Source of the DNA: Euryodendron excelsum
Lineage: Eukaryota; Streptophyta; Magnoliopsida; Ericales; Pentaphylacaceae
Reading direction: 5' to 3'
NCBI GenBank assembly: GCA_033060915.1
Contig: CM065394.1
Location: 27,876,001 to 27,940,000, forward strand
Length of the DNA: 64,000 bases
This document shows positions 25,803-38,358 of this stretch, piece by piece (position 1 is the stretch's first letter; every line of letters starts with the position of its first letter). A program made the position numbers and the translations under genes. The notes under the pieces are model-generated. The model did not search any database. It was not told where the DNA came from and saw only the letters and a program-made list of their open reading frames with translations.

Positions 25803-26760
25803 GCTAGGGATGTGCATGGGTTAGATTTGTGCTAAATTCAGAACCTATGGGTGTTTACGGGTCGGGTTGGGTCGGGGAGTCACCTTTCACCTGTCACCTG
25901 AGATCCAACCACATTGAGTTGAAGAATTTTGAAACCGCACTCGATCAATAAGGTGATCTGGTTGATTTGGTTAGAGTCGGGTTAGGGTTGGGTGAAAAAA
26001 TCAAATTTTTGTAAAAAAAATGTCGAGTTGGTTTGGGTTGGCCGGGTCGAGTTGGAGAAATAAAGGCCCGATACCCAAACCGAATATAGTCGGATTGGTC
26101 AAAATCTATCCGTTATTCACCCATAGGGTGATCGAATCGAGCCAGGTTGGGTTTTTGAATAGTTTTACTAGAATTGACTAGATTTTGATTAGTTTAAAAA
26201 ATTTAGACACAAAAAAGAACTGATGGTTTCATGGAATCGAACCGAACCAAACTAACTGAAATTTGTTTGGTTCGGTTTGGTTTCATGTATTGAGTTGGTT
26301 CAGGTTAAAATCAAGTTGGATTGGATCAAGTTTGTTTTTACTGTGCAAAACATAAATTATTTATTAAGAAATTAAAAAAAATATGATTAATCTTGTATTC
26401 TTAATTTTTTAAAAAAATTAATAAAATAATATATAAATACAAGTTAATAATAATTAAGTCTAAATAACTATAGTTAAAGACATATATACAATATATAAAA
26501 ATTTTTATAGTATATATAATTTGAGTTTCAGATCGATTCTTGAGTTGTTCGATTAGAACCTTGAGTTGTTCAATTAGAATTGGTTCTCGATTCAGTTCGG
26601 CTCCAAAAAATACGAACTCAAAAAATGAATTGAAATGATCAACTTGGTATTTTTTTAGACCTAAAACTTAATCAAATATTTAACAAATTTGAACCAAATC
26701 GATATAAAGAAGTCGGGTAGGCTCGGTTATCAAAATTTTCAAGTCTTTTCTACACCTCTA
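25803..26760. repeat. Decayed repeat with GGTTCGGTT-rich interior
   Basis: Its left side has TAGGGATGTGCATGGG and its right side has CTACACCTCTA, an imperfect inverted pair. The interior is dominated by variations on CGAACC/GGTTCGG. A related block lies near 46310-46830. Noncoding; likely a non-autonomous element, possibly two nested ones. Confidence 0.4.
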
Positions 26761-27157
26761 AATGCCGCTGAGCAATGAATCTCTTTTGTAAGGTGAGTTT
26801 AAATGTATCTACGCAAAAACAAACTAGTAGGAGGGACTCACTTATTGTTATTTGTGAGATGTGGAGAAGGGAGCAAGTGGTACTTCATGCTTTATTTCTA
26901 TGACAGTAGGTGGCAAGTGTTTTAATCGATGACCGCGTGTGGGTGACTTTTAAAAGCAACAAACGCACCATCTGATGAGTCTATTTTTGTCGTATCCCTC
27001 TGATTTTTCCATACCCCGTATTTTTTGGATTAGATTCTTGAATTTTTCGTCTTTATTTCTTTCTTATAGGTCATTCTTTGAAAGAAAGTTCACCCTCTCT
27101 GTCTGTAATTCTCTGCATCAGAAAAAGAAAAGCTTTGGGAGATAGATAAGGCCAGCC

Positions 27158-30100
27158 ATGGCTGCAGCTCGCAGAATCTCCTCGTTGCTCTCGCGCTCTC
27201 TCTGTCTTTCCCCTGCTTCTGCTTCTTCGTTTCTCTGTCGAGGTGACTAACAGCCTGTTTCGAACTTGAGGAAAGAAAGGGAGAGGAAGGGAGAATTTAT
27301 TTTCCTTCTCTTCCCTTGTTTGATTTCTAACTTAGGAGGAGGGAAGAGAGAGAAAGGGAGATGAAAGGGACGAGAAATTGTTTTTCTTCCCGCTTTCCTT
27401 CATTTTCTTTCTCCCATCCCTTTTCTCTTTCTCGTCATAGATATATTTGTAGACACCCACCTGTTTGTGTGGGTTGTATATGTACCTTCATATATGCTTG
27501 TAGCTTTGAATCTTTGAAGCTCTGATTATGTTCTTTATTTGCAGTGATGGTGTTGTTTTACTTCTAATCTGTTATTTGCTCATCTGTTCTCTCTGTATAT
27601 ATATATACATACACACAAAAAGAAGCCTAGACACACGATTTTTATGGGTCCAGACTTCCAGTATATCTGGTCTGGTTTATCTATCTTATCTTATGGTCTG
27701 CAGATTTCTTGTTTGACTTTCTAAATTTTGTTTTTATTTAATTAATTTAGGAATTTTGTGGACAAAGTTTTTGAGTGGCTTGCAACTTCATGTAATTTTG
27801 GCCTCTGTCCTCATGAAACCCAAGGAAAAACAAATTTATGTACTGATATTAGGCTTAAATAATACACGGTTGTGTGTGATTGAGTTATTTAATCAAGTGA
27901 TATCCTCTGCATCCAAATAGCAAACTTTGGATATATATACACATACATATATGTTTGTATGTATGTGTGAGCACTGCGTGTGCAAAAATTGTGTATAGCA
28001 ATGGAAACAGATGATCTATGAAAGACTTAAAGATGAGATTTTGATATCACTGCTCCTCTCACTAAAAGAAAGGGCTAATTCTTTGAGTGGTTGACAATTG
28101 ACATCAAACTCCCAGACCCAATTATTTTTTTACCTTACAAAGAGAACTCAAATTTAGAGCAGAAAAGCTTGTAGGAATTCTAAGTTAGATGCAGATTTGA
28201 TTCAAGGACCATGTTGCTGCAAAACTACCTCATAGCATCTACTATTATTATTCTCTGTATGTGGTTGTCTGTGCCGCAGGGCAAAACATAGCTTTCTTGA
28301 TTTCAATCTTATGTTCCACATTTGTTGATCTTCATAAGATACAAATTTCAGGCAGAAGTTCTAGCTTGGGAAGAGGAACCCACAGGTTTAGCACTGCTGC
28401 AGCGATAGAGGAACTAATCACCCCACCTGTTCAAATCAATTACACCCAGCTTCTAATCAATGGCCAATTTCTGGATTCAGCATCTGGTAATTCTTTGCTG
28501 ATATATTAAACTGACACTCTCAATTTGGATTATTTACCATATGATTTTTAATGTATGGTTCATTTACAAATACAATTGAATTGATGTTGGAAGTTATATT
28601 TGTCTTAGGAAAAACATTTCCAACCTTGGACCCTCGGACAGGAGAAGTTATTGCTCATGTTGCTGAGGGTGATGCAGAAGATATAAATCGTGCTGTAGCT
28701 GCTGCTCGCAAGGCATTTGATGAGGGGCCATGGCCAAAAATGACAGCTTATGTGAGAACATTTTTATTTTTCCCTCCTTGTATTGTCTATAAGTTGAATT
28801 TGATTTCGTAGCTATCCTGTGTTAATGCATTTCTCATTTTGGGTTTCAGGAGAGGTCGCGGATACTGCTGCGTTTTGCTGACTTGGCTGAGAAACATAGT
28901 GATGAGCTTGCAGCTCTTGAGACATGGAATAATGGGAAGCCCTATGAACAGGCTGCCACAGCCGAATTACCGTTGTTTGTTCGTTTATTTCACTATTATG
29001 CCGGTAAGAGCATTAAAATGAACTGAATGAAATGTGCTCGTGCATTTATATGTGCTTAAATCGTTAAATACCTTTTATGCACTTCCATGGATGTTCTGAA
29101 AAGATTCTATCATCAAACAATGCAGGTTGGGCAGATAAAATCCATGGTCTCACCGTCCCAGCTGATGGACAGTACCATGTGCAGACGTTGCATGAACCCA
29201 TCGGCGTCGCAGGACAGATTATTCCCTGGAACTTTCCTCTTGTCATGTTTGCTTGGAAAGTCGGGCCTGCACTTGCATGTGGGAATACTATTGTCTTGAA
29301 GACTGCAGAGCAAACACCCTTAACTGCTCTTTATGTAGCAAAGCTATTACATGAGGTAGGTCATGATAGCTGTATACTTTGTTAATTTTCTCATTAGTTT
29401 CTTGCTATCTATCTTACTTCTTTGTTTTTTTCCTTTTGTTTTTTGACCTACGTTTCTTTCAAAAGTTCTTATTGGTATTGCTTTTCCCTTTTTGGGTAAT
29501 ATCAGCTGGGGCCCACCTTCGACTAATACTGGCATTTTCCTGAATACTATCTTCTGCTATCTTGTACATTTTATCTTCACTCCGGGTAGTTATGTACTTG
29601 TGTGATCAATTATTTTCAAATCACAATATTGTGGGTTCTTGGAAGGAGCTTGTGGAGCTTGAGTTTGGTATTCAAATTGGGATTGTGTTGGCTTTCCATA
29701 TTGAGTTGACAATCACAGAACTCTAAAAAACGAAAACAATTTTGCAGAAAATCATACCCTACATATGTCAAAAGCTTATGGAAAATGATAGTTAACTGCA
29801 CTGGACTAAAACTTTCTTACAAGATCGTAGGTTGAAAAACCGCTAATTGATGGAGGAAAGAGGCACCGTAATACTATTATACAAGGATGATTTACGGGTT
29901 GGACTGTCAATGTAACAAAAAGATTAGTACGCAATTCCTTTTAGGATATATAATTTGAAATCTGCTGTAAGACAATCTACTTGGAAACAAAAAGATTTTC
30001 TGATTATTTGGGGGTATTTTTTTAGTAGCGTTGTAGTTTAGGTTGGTAAGAAATATTCTGATTTTGCATTTCTCTGCATCTATCACTTTCCCTCTCTCTG

Positions 30101-32727
30101 TGACTCTCTAGTAGCTACCATTTTGCAATTTGAAGTGCAATCTTTTTGACAGGCTGGCCTTCCTCCTGGTGTTCTAAACATAGTTTCTGGCTTTGGTCCA
30201 ACTGCTGGTGCAGCTCTTGCTAGTCATATGGATGTGGACAAGGTATCTAAGATCACTTTTCTTCTTTACTTCTTTGGATTGAGAAAATAGACATAAGGGT
30301 CCACATCTATGATGTTTCCTATTTTCTGGTGTGGATTTTCTCCATTTGATGATGGATTTTACATGTAATGCACGCATCTATAAGGTCCTGTTCTCAATGG
30401 CAAGGTCCTGTTCTCAATGGCTTAGTGATTTTCAGATATACGTAGATTATCCTGAAATATGTCCAATCTACCTCATGTTTTACCTTAGTTTACCTCTAAA
30501 ATTGTCATCAAATTCTTTTAAAGTTTTAAGAGAAATCCTAAAAGATGGCAACCAGTGGCAGACTCAAAATTTGTGTTGAGGGGAGGCCAAGCTAAAAATT
30601 TTCAAATTTTGTAGGGACCTTAGAAAATTTCTTGAATTTTGGGAGGGCTAATACACTTATATTTAATTGTAAAGACCAAAAATTCTATAGGACTATATAG
30701 AATTTTAAAATTTTTTTGGGGGGCTGTGGTGCCCCTGCTCTTCGGTCCGTCAATGATGGCAACCATGAAGAGTATTAGACGTATAATCTAGGAGTGTTAC
30801 AAAATACAAATGGGGACTCAAAAGAGTTGGTTATGGCTCTTGCAGTAAAGTCTTGCTAGTCTGTATATCTCTCGGCATGAAGTTAGAATAGTTTGTTCAT
30901 TGAGTTGGTCTAGTAGCACAATAATGGGTGGACCATGTGAGGAGACTTCGGGCATATTATAAGCATAACTCCTTCAAGTACCTTAGCAACTACAATTGTA
31001 TTTCAACCATCTGCAGTAATAAGGTGCCAGAAAATGCTCAAAGTAGGATACCATTTGGCCCGCTCAGCATCACGAATTATCTGGTTAAATTTGACGATCA
31101 ATTTTAATGTTCTATGCGTTCAGCTGTTTAAGCCTTTCCATGCTCTTTGCAGCTTGCTTTCACAGGATCAACTGATACGGGAAAGATTGTTCTCGGATTG
31201 GCTGCAAGAAGCAATCTTAAGCCAGTGACATTAGAGCTTGGAGGCAAATCTCCGTTCATTGTATGCGAGGATGCAGATATTGATAAAGCAGTGGAGCTTG
31301 CACACTTTGCTCTGTTCTTTAATCAGGTTTGATCAGTAATTTTCCTCAAAGTAGGTCCTCTGGGCTGGAAAGCATAGACTTCAAATGCTTAGCTTATTTA
31401 CAGGGACAATGTTGCTGTGCGGGTTCTCGTACATTTGTGCATGAACGCATATATGATGAGTTCCTGGAGAAATCCAAGGCACGTGCTGTTAGACGTATAG
31501 TTGGTGATCCCTTCAAGAAGGGTGTTGAACAAGGTCCTCAGGTACTCTCCTTTCCCTGCCTCTCTCTCTTCGGGGCATTGCCATGTCTTGGTTGGCAAAA
31601 ACTTACTCATCCCAGCAATTATCTCATACATTTGTCTTTTGCTATTACAAATTGTATCAAACTCCTGAGGGCCGTCAAGTGGTGATGTTTGTGAACCTTG
31701 TTTAAATCTCAGATCGACTCTCAGCAATTTGAGAAGGTTCTCCGGTACATAAGGTCTGGCATTGAAAGCAAAGCTACCCTTGAATGTGGTGGTGGAAGGC
31801 AAGGCTCCAAAGGCTTTTATATCCAGCCCACTGTTTTCTCAAATGTTCAGGTACTATCTATTCTACTTCTGGATGTCTCCAGCTAAAATGTGTGAAATAT
31901 CATTTCTTGTTGGTAACCATATTAAATGCCTTTGGAAGTATGACATTTTTATGAATTAGGATGACATGCTGATAGCACAAGATGAAATCTTTGGCCCTGT
32001 GCAGACCATCTTGAAATTCAAGTGAGTTGGATGACTTTTGACATGCCGAGTTATTGCATTTGCTGTGATTTTTTTCTTTTTCCCTTGCTCTATTAAGCAT
32101 CTGGATATTGCATAAATATGAAATGATTCAATTTTATTTTCTGTAGCCACTCAGACTGCAAGTTGGTCATGTAATAATAGTAGCAAGAATTGTATTAAAC
32201 AAGTCAAGAAAAAAAGGGAAGTGCATAACTATTCAAAATCAATCTTGTAATAATAGCCAAGGACAAGTTCACTTACTGAAATCCTATAATTAAGCCTACA
32301 TTAGACGAGTGCTAAGAACCTACAAAATAATTTTGTTTTCCAAAAAAAGCAAATGCACAACTTGTGAAACTCATTTCAAATATCATTAGAAAGAAAAAAT
32401 TGTTAGTTTTGCTGTTTATTTTAAACATCTCTCATATGTTTTCTGTATGCCAGCGACCTTGATGATGTGATTAGGAGAGCAAATGCAACACGCTATGGTC
32501 TAGCAGCCGGAGTTTTCACTGAAAGTGTGGACACCGCAAACACATTGTCTCGGGCACTGAAGGCTGGGACTGTGTGGGTCAATTGCTTCGATGTCTTCGA
32601 TGCTGCAATTCCTTTTGGTGGGTACAAGATGAGTGGAATTGGCAGGGAAAAGGGAATCTACAGCCTCCATAACTATTTGCAGGTGAAGGCCATCGTTACT
32701 CCTTTGAAGAATCCGGCATGGCTGTAA
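27158..32727 (+). CDS. ALDH2B: Mitochondrial aldehyde dehydrogenase, ALDH2B type (11 exons)
   Basis: Exons 27158-27242, 28352-28486, 28609-28751, 28850-29003, 29126-29355, 30153-30242, 31153-31326, 31404-31541, 31713-31850, 31960-32021 and 32454-32727. All introns are GT-AG with matching phases; 540 aa, close to the family norm. The enzyme oxidises acetaldehyde and other aldehydes with NAD+ to acids in the mitochondrial matrix; maize RF2A is the best-known relative. Residues 1 to about 55 are rich in Arg, Ser and Ala without acids, and HRFSTAA resembles a transit-peptide cleavage site. Catalytic and cofactor residues are all present: Asn208 (IIPWNFP), Lys231 (VLKTAEQTP), GSTDTGK (284-290), Glu307 (LELGGKSP), Cys341 (GQCCCAGSR) and Glu438 (DEIFGPV). 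The start ATG has a favourable context (GCCATGGC). Introns 1 and 6 carry repeat or transposon sequence. No frameshift or stop is seen. Confidence 0.96.
27250..27440. repeat. MITE-like purine/pyrimidine fold-back in ALDH intron 1
   Basis: CCTGTTTCGAACTTGAGG at 27252-27269 resembles the terminal repeat of the element near 33295-33478. GGGAGAGGAAGG-type and CTTCTCTTCCC-type stretches inside can pair. The right terminus is not clear, so this copy may be truncated. Confidence 0.4.
30381..30422. repeat. 21-bp tandem duplication in ALDH intron 6
   Basis: AAGGTCCTGTTCTCAATGGC occurs twice in succession without a mismatch. Noncoding. Confidence 0.85.
30553..30754 (+). mobile_element. MULE-like element in ALDH intron 6, perfect 9-bp target duplication
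   Basis: GATGGCAAC flanks both sides exactly (30544-30552 and 30755-30763). The element starts CAGTGGCAGACTC. The reverse complement of its end is ATTGACGGACCGAAGAGCAG, a diverged version of the same terminus. GGGGAGGCC and GGGGGCTG tracts lie inside each end. At 202 bp it is the shortest member of the family with copies at 4594-5483 and 17161-17656. Confidence 0.7.
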
Positions 32728-34333
32728 ATATCTATGGCCACTGTGTTCTGGCCTTACCATTACCTGTTATGAATAAGTATAGAATTTACAGTCGGCTTGG
32801 AATCGACAGGGGTAAGTGTTGACTTCACATGATAACATATGCTTGTTTGTGCTTGAATGCTCCACATGTTAATATAGGCATTGCTGCAAGCTTTGGTGAT
32901 GTATAATGTCCTATGTGATAGAATTTTGAATGGAGTCAATTTCTGTCTTTGAATGTGTGTTCTGTGAATTTCTGTACCTTTCAAATAGAACTTCATAATG
33001 AACTCAATACTTCCTGTGTAGTTATAGAAAACTAAAATCTGATTTCTCTTTTATGTTTTTTTTCTTCTAAATCTTAGAATTTATGTTATCAAATGACAAC
33101 GAAGCTTTGTTGGAGAATGAAGAACCTCCAAACAAAAAATTGCATGTCCTGTTTCCCGGTAAACTTAAACTGTAAAAGGTTGTGGAGTCCTATAAATCGC
33201 TGGTGGCTTCTATATATCCTCTCATGAACATTCAATTGAGACACTGAGAATACGCAAGGCTTTGAAAGACCTTAGTTGGGAAGTCTCCTTGCAGCCTCTT
33301 TGGAACTTGGGGTAGGGAGGGGAGGGGTGGGAAAATTTTAAATCACTCTTTCTCTCTTCTTTCTTTTCACTTATCTTTAATTTTTTGTACAAAACCAAGG
33401 AGGAATGAAAAAATAATTTTTTTTCATTATCTCTTTCCCTTATCTTCCCTTACTTTCTCCCAAGTTTCAAATAGGCCCTTAATTAATTGGGAAGTCTCGT
33501 GCGCTGGTTGCTTTTTGTGTGAGATCAGTATGTGGTGGATGCTTTTTTTTGAGATCAGTATGTGGTGGACATTTGAGGAAAAAAAATGTTCATGGCTTCT
33601 GATAGCAGAGGGGTGTGGTCATAGAAAGAATGCATGATACTGACATGAATATTGCTCTTACTAGAGCTGTTGCTGTATGATCCCATCAACTAGCTTAAAT
33701 TATTTGTCAAATTGCAGATTCATGATAAGAAGATATGAGAATGTCACAGTCAAGACTTTGATGCTCTCTCGAAATAACATCATCAAACGACAAACTAGTC
33801 TAATAAATCTGACTTTAGATCCCATGCAAATTAAATTCATTGGAAATTAGTGAATCTACCACGCCCAAGTTTTGTGTTCATTGCCTAAACCATCTATTTA
33901 CAAGAAAAAGTAGAAAGTCCCCTCCTTGCTTACTTCATGCGTCTCCAAAACAATGAGAAGAACAAGGAAAGGAAGACTTGCTTTCTTTCATGCCTACCCA
34001 AACTTGATCTGTAAGTACGTACTGGTGTTCCTTGCAGGTTGCTTAGGTGTTTTAGGCCTTTCAATTCATTTATTTGGTTGGCCTGACTAGATCGAAATCA
34101 AATCCAACCCTGGACCTTGCAGTGTGGCTTAATGGATTGAGTCCGAGTGTGATTGACATTGACCTTTTGGATTATACATTCTGACAAATAGTAATGTATA
34201 GTTCTAATCCATATCCTCAAAATAAATAAATAAATAACATTCTATATATGTTTTTAGGCTATATGTTTGGTATAAGAGGATGGAGTAGAATGATAATCCC
34301 ACTTTTATTTTCATTTTTTTGTTTAGTATCTTC
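32728..34333. other. ALDH 3' UTR and intergenic DNA
   Basis: The first few hundred bases should be the ALDH 3' UTR. A MITE-like repeat lies at 33295-33478, and a short duplication of GAGATCAGTATGTGGTGGA at 33521-33570. No further gene is seen. The stretch ends at the target site of the large retrotransposon. Confidence 0.5.
33295..33478. mobile_element. MITE with CCTCTTTGGAACTTGGG termini
   Basis: The left end is CCTCTTTGGAACTTGGG. The right end CCCAAGTTTCAAATAGGCC reverse-complements to GGCCTATTTGAAACTTGGG, an imperfect terminal inverted repeat. Purine-rich and pyrimidine-rich arms flank a short loop. Related ends occur near 27252 and 19074-19095. A clear target duplication is not visible; a TTAGTTGGGAAGTCTC-like sequence occurs on both sides at slightly different distances. 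Confidence 0.5.
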
Positions 34334-34338
34334 ATTTA

Positions 34339-35968
34339 TGTTGGCCCGAAGTGATAACCTAAGAGGGGGGTGAATTGAATTTTTTAAATTTAAAAACAAT
34401 GAAATCAATGTATAGAATGTATAAAATCAATAGAACAATGATTTAATGCAAAACAAGAATGCAAGTAAGATGCTATAGTAATGCAAGCAAGATAATGTAG
34501 TGCAGAAAATAAAAATAGAGCAAGGAAGACACCGAGATTTTATAGAGGTTCAGCATTGCTTTGTCTATATTCTCTCTTCCTCGATTCCTTTGAAGGGATC
34601 CTTCACTATGTAAAAACTTCCCTTTTACACAGATTGCTGTTTCTTCAAGTGCCAACTCACTTTCTACACGAGTTTACACCAAACTCTCAAACCCAAGTAT
34701 TTTTGTCTAAGAACCACTCAAAACTTACAGGTTACAATCAAACCCAACCGTAAAGAAGGAGTTCAATAAAATGGGTACACTTTCAATGAGTAAATGTATC
34801 AATGATAGCTCAATCAACGACCTCACAGTTAAGGAATGAGAAAATATATCAGTTGAGAGTAGGGAATGTTTGCAAATCTGATGTATGGCCTTTATGATAT
34901 TGTATTCTCATCTTTAAATGCTTTGAAGATCATATATTTATAGCTTTGTATCTATTTCAGCCGTTAGAGAGAAGGGAGTGCATTTAATACAAGCTGAGTG
35001 CTGCAAAACGTTTAAAAAAGTTACCGTTACTATCCAAATTTCTTTCAGTATCGACTCTTATGATGGGTGTCGACACTTACTGCTTTAATTCTCTTTCCTT
35101 CTCTGTCCAGGTGTCAACTCCTATAATGAGTGTCAACACTTATTGCTTTAATTCTCTTCTCTTCTCCGTCCAGGTGTCGACACTTGTTGCTTTAATTCTC
35201 CTTACCCGACCTCTCTGAAATTAAGGGTCAACACCTCTAAAACTAGGTGTTGACACTTGTTGAAGATCTTCTTTTCTTGCTCTTTGGGATTAAGTGTCGG
35301 CACCTCTAATGTGGGTGTCAACACTTGCTGCTTGACTAATTCTTCCTAACCTTTTTGGAGTTAAGTGTCAGTACGTTTTAAGCTAGGTGTCAGTTTTTCA
35401 TGTTCAGAAGTCCAGAAAGTGTTAGTTTCTATTAGACGAGTCAACACCTCTGTTTCTTCAAGCTTTTCTTTTTTAACTTATCCAAATTGTTTCAGTCACT
35501 TCAATAGCTTGTTCAATTGATCCACTAAGGCTTTTATTGCTTTAATTCTTCAAAACTTATTCTACAAATAAACTTGAACATGTAGAGCACCTTCAATTTC
35601 TTTAATTGATCCATTAATTTCTTTGTAAGGTACCTGTATCTATTTTCAAGTTCTGTAATCTACCATGATATTTTTCTAAAGTTTGCCTTCCTTCTTCAGT
35701 GATTGTCAATCAACTTGGGCACCTTCAATTTCTTTGAGAATAAGATTATCCAAATAATATTCTTGTAAAATTGACAGTCAATCATCTAATGCATTCAAAC
35801 TCATTTATCAAGCTTTCAAATTATTTTTCTAATCACATCGTTCATTATAATTATTCTCAATCAAAGTGTGAATAAAAAAATTAATAAATACTTTCTGCAC
35901 ACAAAGTAAATTCATTAGAAAACAACATAATGTTTTGTTACCATCAAAATCAAGACATGGAGTCAACA
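34339..35968 (-). repeat. 3' LTR (left)
   Basis: 1630 bp, TGTTGG...CAACA. It is colinear with 43462-45125. It contains an array of GTGTCGACACTT-like motifs at about 35044-35400 and a TATA-like sequence (reverse complement TATAAATATATG) at 34931-34942. Confidence 0.92.
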
Positions 35969-35969
35969 A

Positions 35970-35984
35970 TTTTTTCCTTTTTGA
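35970..35984 (-). other. Polypurine tract
   Basis: On the minus strand, AAAAAGGAAAAAAT lies directly before the 3' LTR, the expected site for plus-strand DNA priming. A second purine tract, AGGGGAAGAAG, lies near 36190-36205. It is consistent with the multiple polypurine tracts known in Sireviruses. Confidence 0.7.
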
Positions 35985-36510
35985 TAATAATAAAACCATA
36001 AACAATATAAGCACAGTATCAAGTGAATTACTTTCCCTTAATCCAAGGGTAACTCAACCAATCAACAATGTGCAACAATAATCAATTCTCAATAAACAAT
36101 ACCAATCACGAGTTCTGAATTTTATGAATTTTCTCTCCCTTTCTCATGTAATCAATACTTTAGCTTATTCTATCCTTATTTTACCTTCTTTTATACTTCT
36201 TCCCCTATTTGTCAATCCATCAAAAAGAGATATAAATTTAATTGGAAGACAGTTACAGTAGTAAACAAAAATGTTAACATTTAGAAGTGACTATTGTTAG
36301 GAGTCAAACCAACAAATTCACCAAATTATCAAAATCAAGATTGTTAAACCTTCATAACATCTATATATATAGGCATCCATATCAAAGCTATCCAAAATAG
36401 GTGACCATCATTCAGAATATTACATAACCGGGTATTGTCTTACAGGATGACAGCCCATTCATAAATATAGAGTATGTTTAAAATATGCAAATGCAAAATA
36501 ATGATTATGC

Positions 36511-38210
36511 TCATGCAAATTTTGGTGAGGGAGACTGAGTTATGTCCACTGGATCTTCAAGAGTATTTGAGAATATAAAGGTTGAAGGTCTAGGCCTGAG
36601 AGAATATTTCTTGATAGGAGGTGCTGCAAGTTGGTTTTCAACAGGAGGGTCTTCTTGCTGTTCTAGATCAACAAGGTCTTTAAGTTTTTCTGGTGTAGGT
36701 TCAGAAGACTGTGATGGAGTGCTACCATCCTTAGAAAATTCACTCATGTCATTAGTAGAGTTCTCTATTTTTGCCGCTACTTACCATCCTTAGACGATCC
36801 ACTCATGTCATTAGAGGAGTTCTCTATTTCTGTCGCTACTGCTGGTTAAAGAGGTTTATATTGCTCTCCAATAATCAAAGCAATGTGCTTCCCAATATGC
36901 TTAGTGGTGATCTTTATGTAATCTTGAATATAATCTTTCATTTTCTTTCCTTCTTTCATAACAAATTTTTGTAGAGTCAATACTTTCTTCTCCAGGCTCA
37001 TCAATCTAAATGCTCCATTGTCCACTTTTTTGTTGATTTTTGTAAACTTCTCTTCTTGATATTCTCATTTCTTTCATCATGTTCATCAACACATCAGACT
37101 GTCCTTGTCCAGTGTTGGGAACCATTTGATATAACTGCCTTGTAGTTTTAAAAGTTCCAGAAGGTCTAGCCCTGTTTGAAGTTTCCTCCCCCTCAATCTG
37201 GTCACTGACAGATTCTTTCTTTTTCTTTTGAATCCAGGTTTGGTCTTTGGGTCCAAGGTATAACGCATTCTCTTAAAAGTTGCCTCATTATACTTCTCAA
37301 ACTCAGCCTTTTTCTTTCTCATAGCTTCACCTTCCAGATTCATTTTGACGTGTTTGAACACCAATGTTAGAAACATTCCATATGACAAGCATGCTCTTTT
37401 AATGGTTGCAATCTCATTAATGTGATAGAGAATATGAAATGCTATGTCAATTTTAGAATTTGTCAGATGGTCCCATAAGAATAAAACTTCCTTATCAGAT
37501 ACATGCTCAAATTTTCCTTTCTTAGGCACAAAGATGTGAGAGACAAAGTGATGAATCAATCTCAACTCAAGAGAGAGACGAGGTGCCTTAGGTTGAAAGA
37601 ACTCTTCGATAGTCTGTGTGTTCAAGATCAGTTTCAAGGCTTCAATCATTTTTTCCCTTGATAGATTACTTTTTCCTCCCATTGACATATTTAAGACTTT
37701 ACATACAATATCTTTTGTAAGAGTGATTTGACATCTTTCACATAACTGGTAACAGCGGAGAAAGATTGCACTAGCTCTAAATTCGTATACAAATGCCTAA
37801 TAAGAACATGATAGGTATCCTCTTTATAATGGTCATGAATTTCCAACCAGGAGTGATGAACTTCTCATCAAAAGAAAAATTATACTTAGTAAACCTCATA
37901 ATTTATCCATCTTCCCACAAGAATTGTTCTAGAAGACATTAGTTTTGAATTTTATCTTGGGGGATTTCTTTTCAAACCAGATGTCTCCTTCCAGTCAATC
38001 ATCATGCTCTGCTGCGATTTCCTTTCCTTTTCTCTTTTTTGAAACCCTTGGGGATTCATTAGTGTCCTTTCTCTTCTTTGAAACCTTTAAGGACTCAGCA
38101 ATGTTCTTTCCCTTCTTATTTTCTTTCTTTACTAATATAGACTTCTCCATTGATTTCCTTAAAAATTTATCCTTCTTCTTCTTTGTTATATTAGCAGTCT
38201 TGGGAGCCAT
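36511..38210 (-). pseudogene. Sirevirus env-like/extra 3' reading frame, broken
   Basis: Located between RNase H and the 3' LTR, where Sireviruses carry an additional frame often called env-like. It begins with a lysine-rich basic segment (38210-37995, about 71 aa, starting MAPKTANITKKKK) and then is interrupted by stops. A longer open piece of 200 aa follows (37688-37086) and then a C-terminal piece (36747-36511) rich in Pro, Ser, Glu and Asp, with KKYSLRPRP. The 200-aa part resembles what I recall of putative plant transposon proteins of unknown function. No signal peptide or membrane span is obvious in the open pieces, so membrane function is not supported here. Confidence 0.6.
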
Positions 38211-38358
38211 TATGGAGTGGTTATGGAAGTTTGAGAGGGAATGAAGGATTCGAATGGTTAATGGAAAAGATTCAAATGATTTTAAAGAGGGAATTTCAGA
38301 GTAAGGGTTTTTCGGGAGTCAGAGAAGAGTGTCAAGTCAACAATTTAGGGCTTGAGAG

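Larger units (their letters stand above)
17666..27157. other. Repeat-rich intergenic DNA
   Basis: No gene is supported over this long stretch. It contains decayed repeats rich in GGTTCGGTT/CCGATT wording (17690-18060 and 25803-26760). A CTCAAGTTGCAAACAAGC edge of a MITE family lies at about 19074-19095. A possible fragment of the GGAGCC MULE-like family is near 22290-22345, and an AT microsatellite is at about 23395-23412. A fold-back segment at 20940-21145 ends with CTGTTGTCCAAACACC. The last few hundred bases before 27158 should hold the ALDH promoter and 5' UTR; I could not identify a TATA box there. Confidence 0.5.

Noticed and set aside
7258..32727. TPS and ALDH as a metabolic gene cluster
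   Set aside because: Separated by 15 kb of repeats; no shared pathway logic or co-regulation signal in the sequence.
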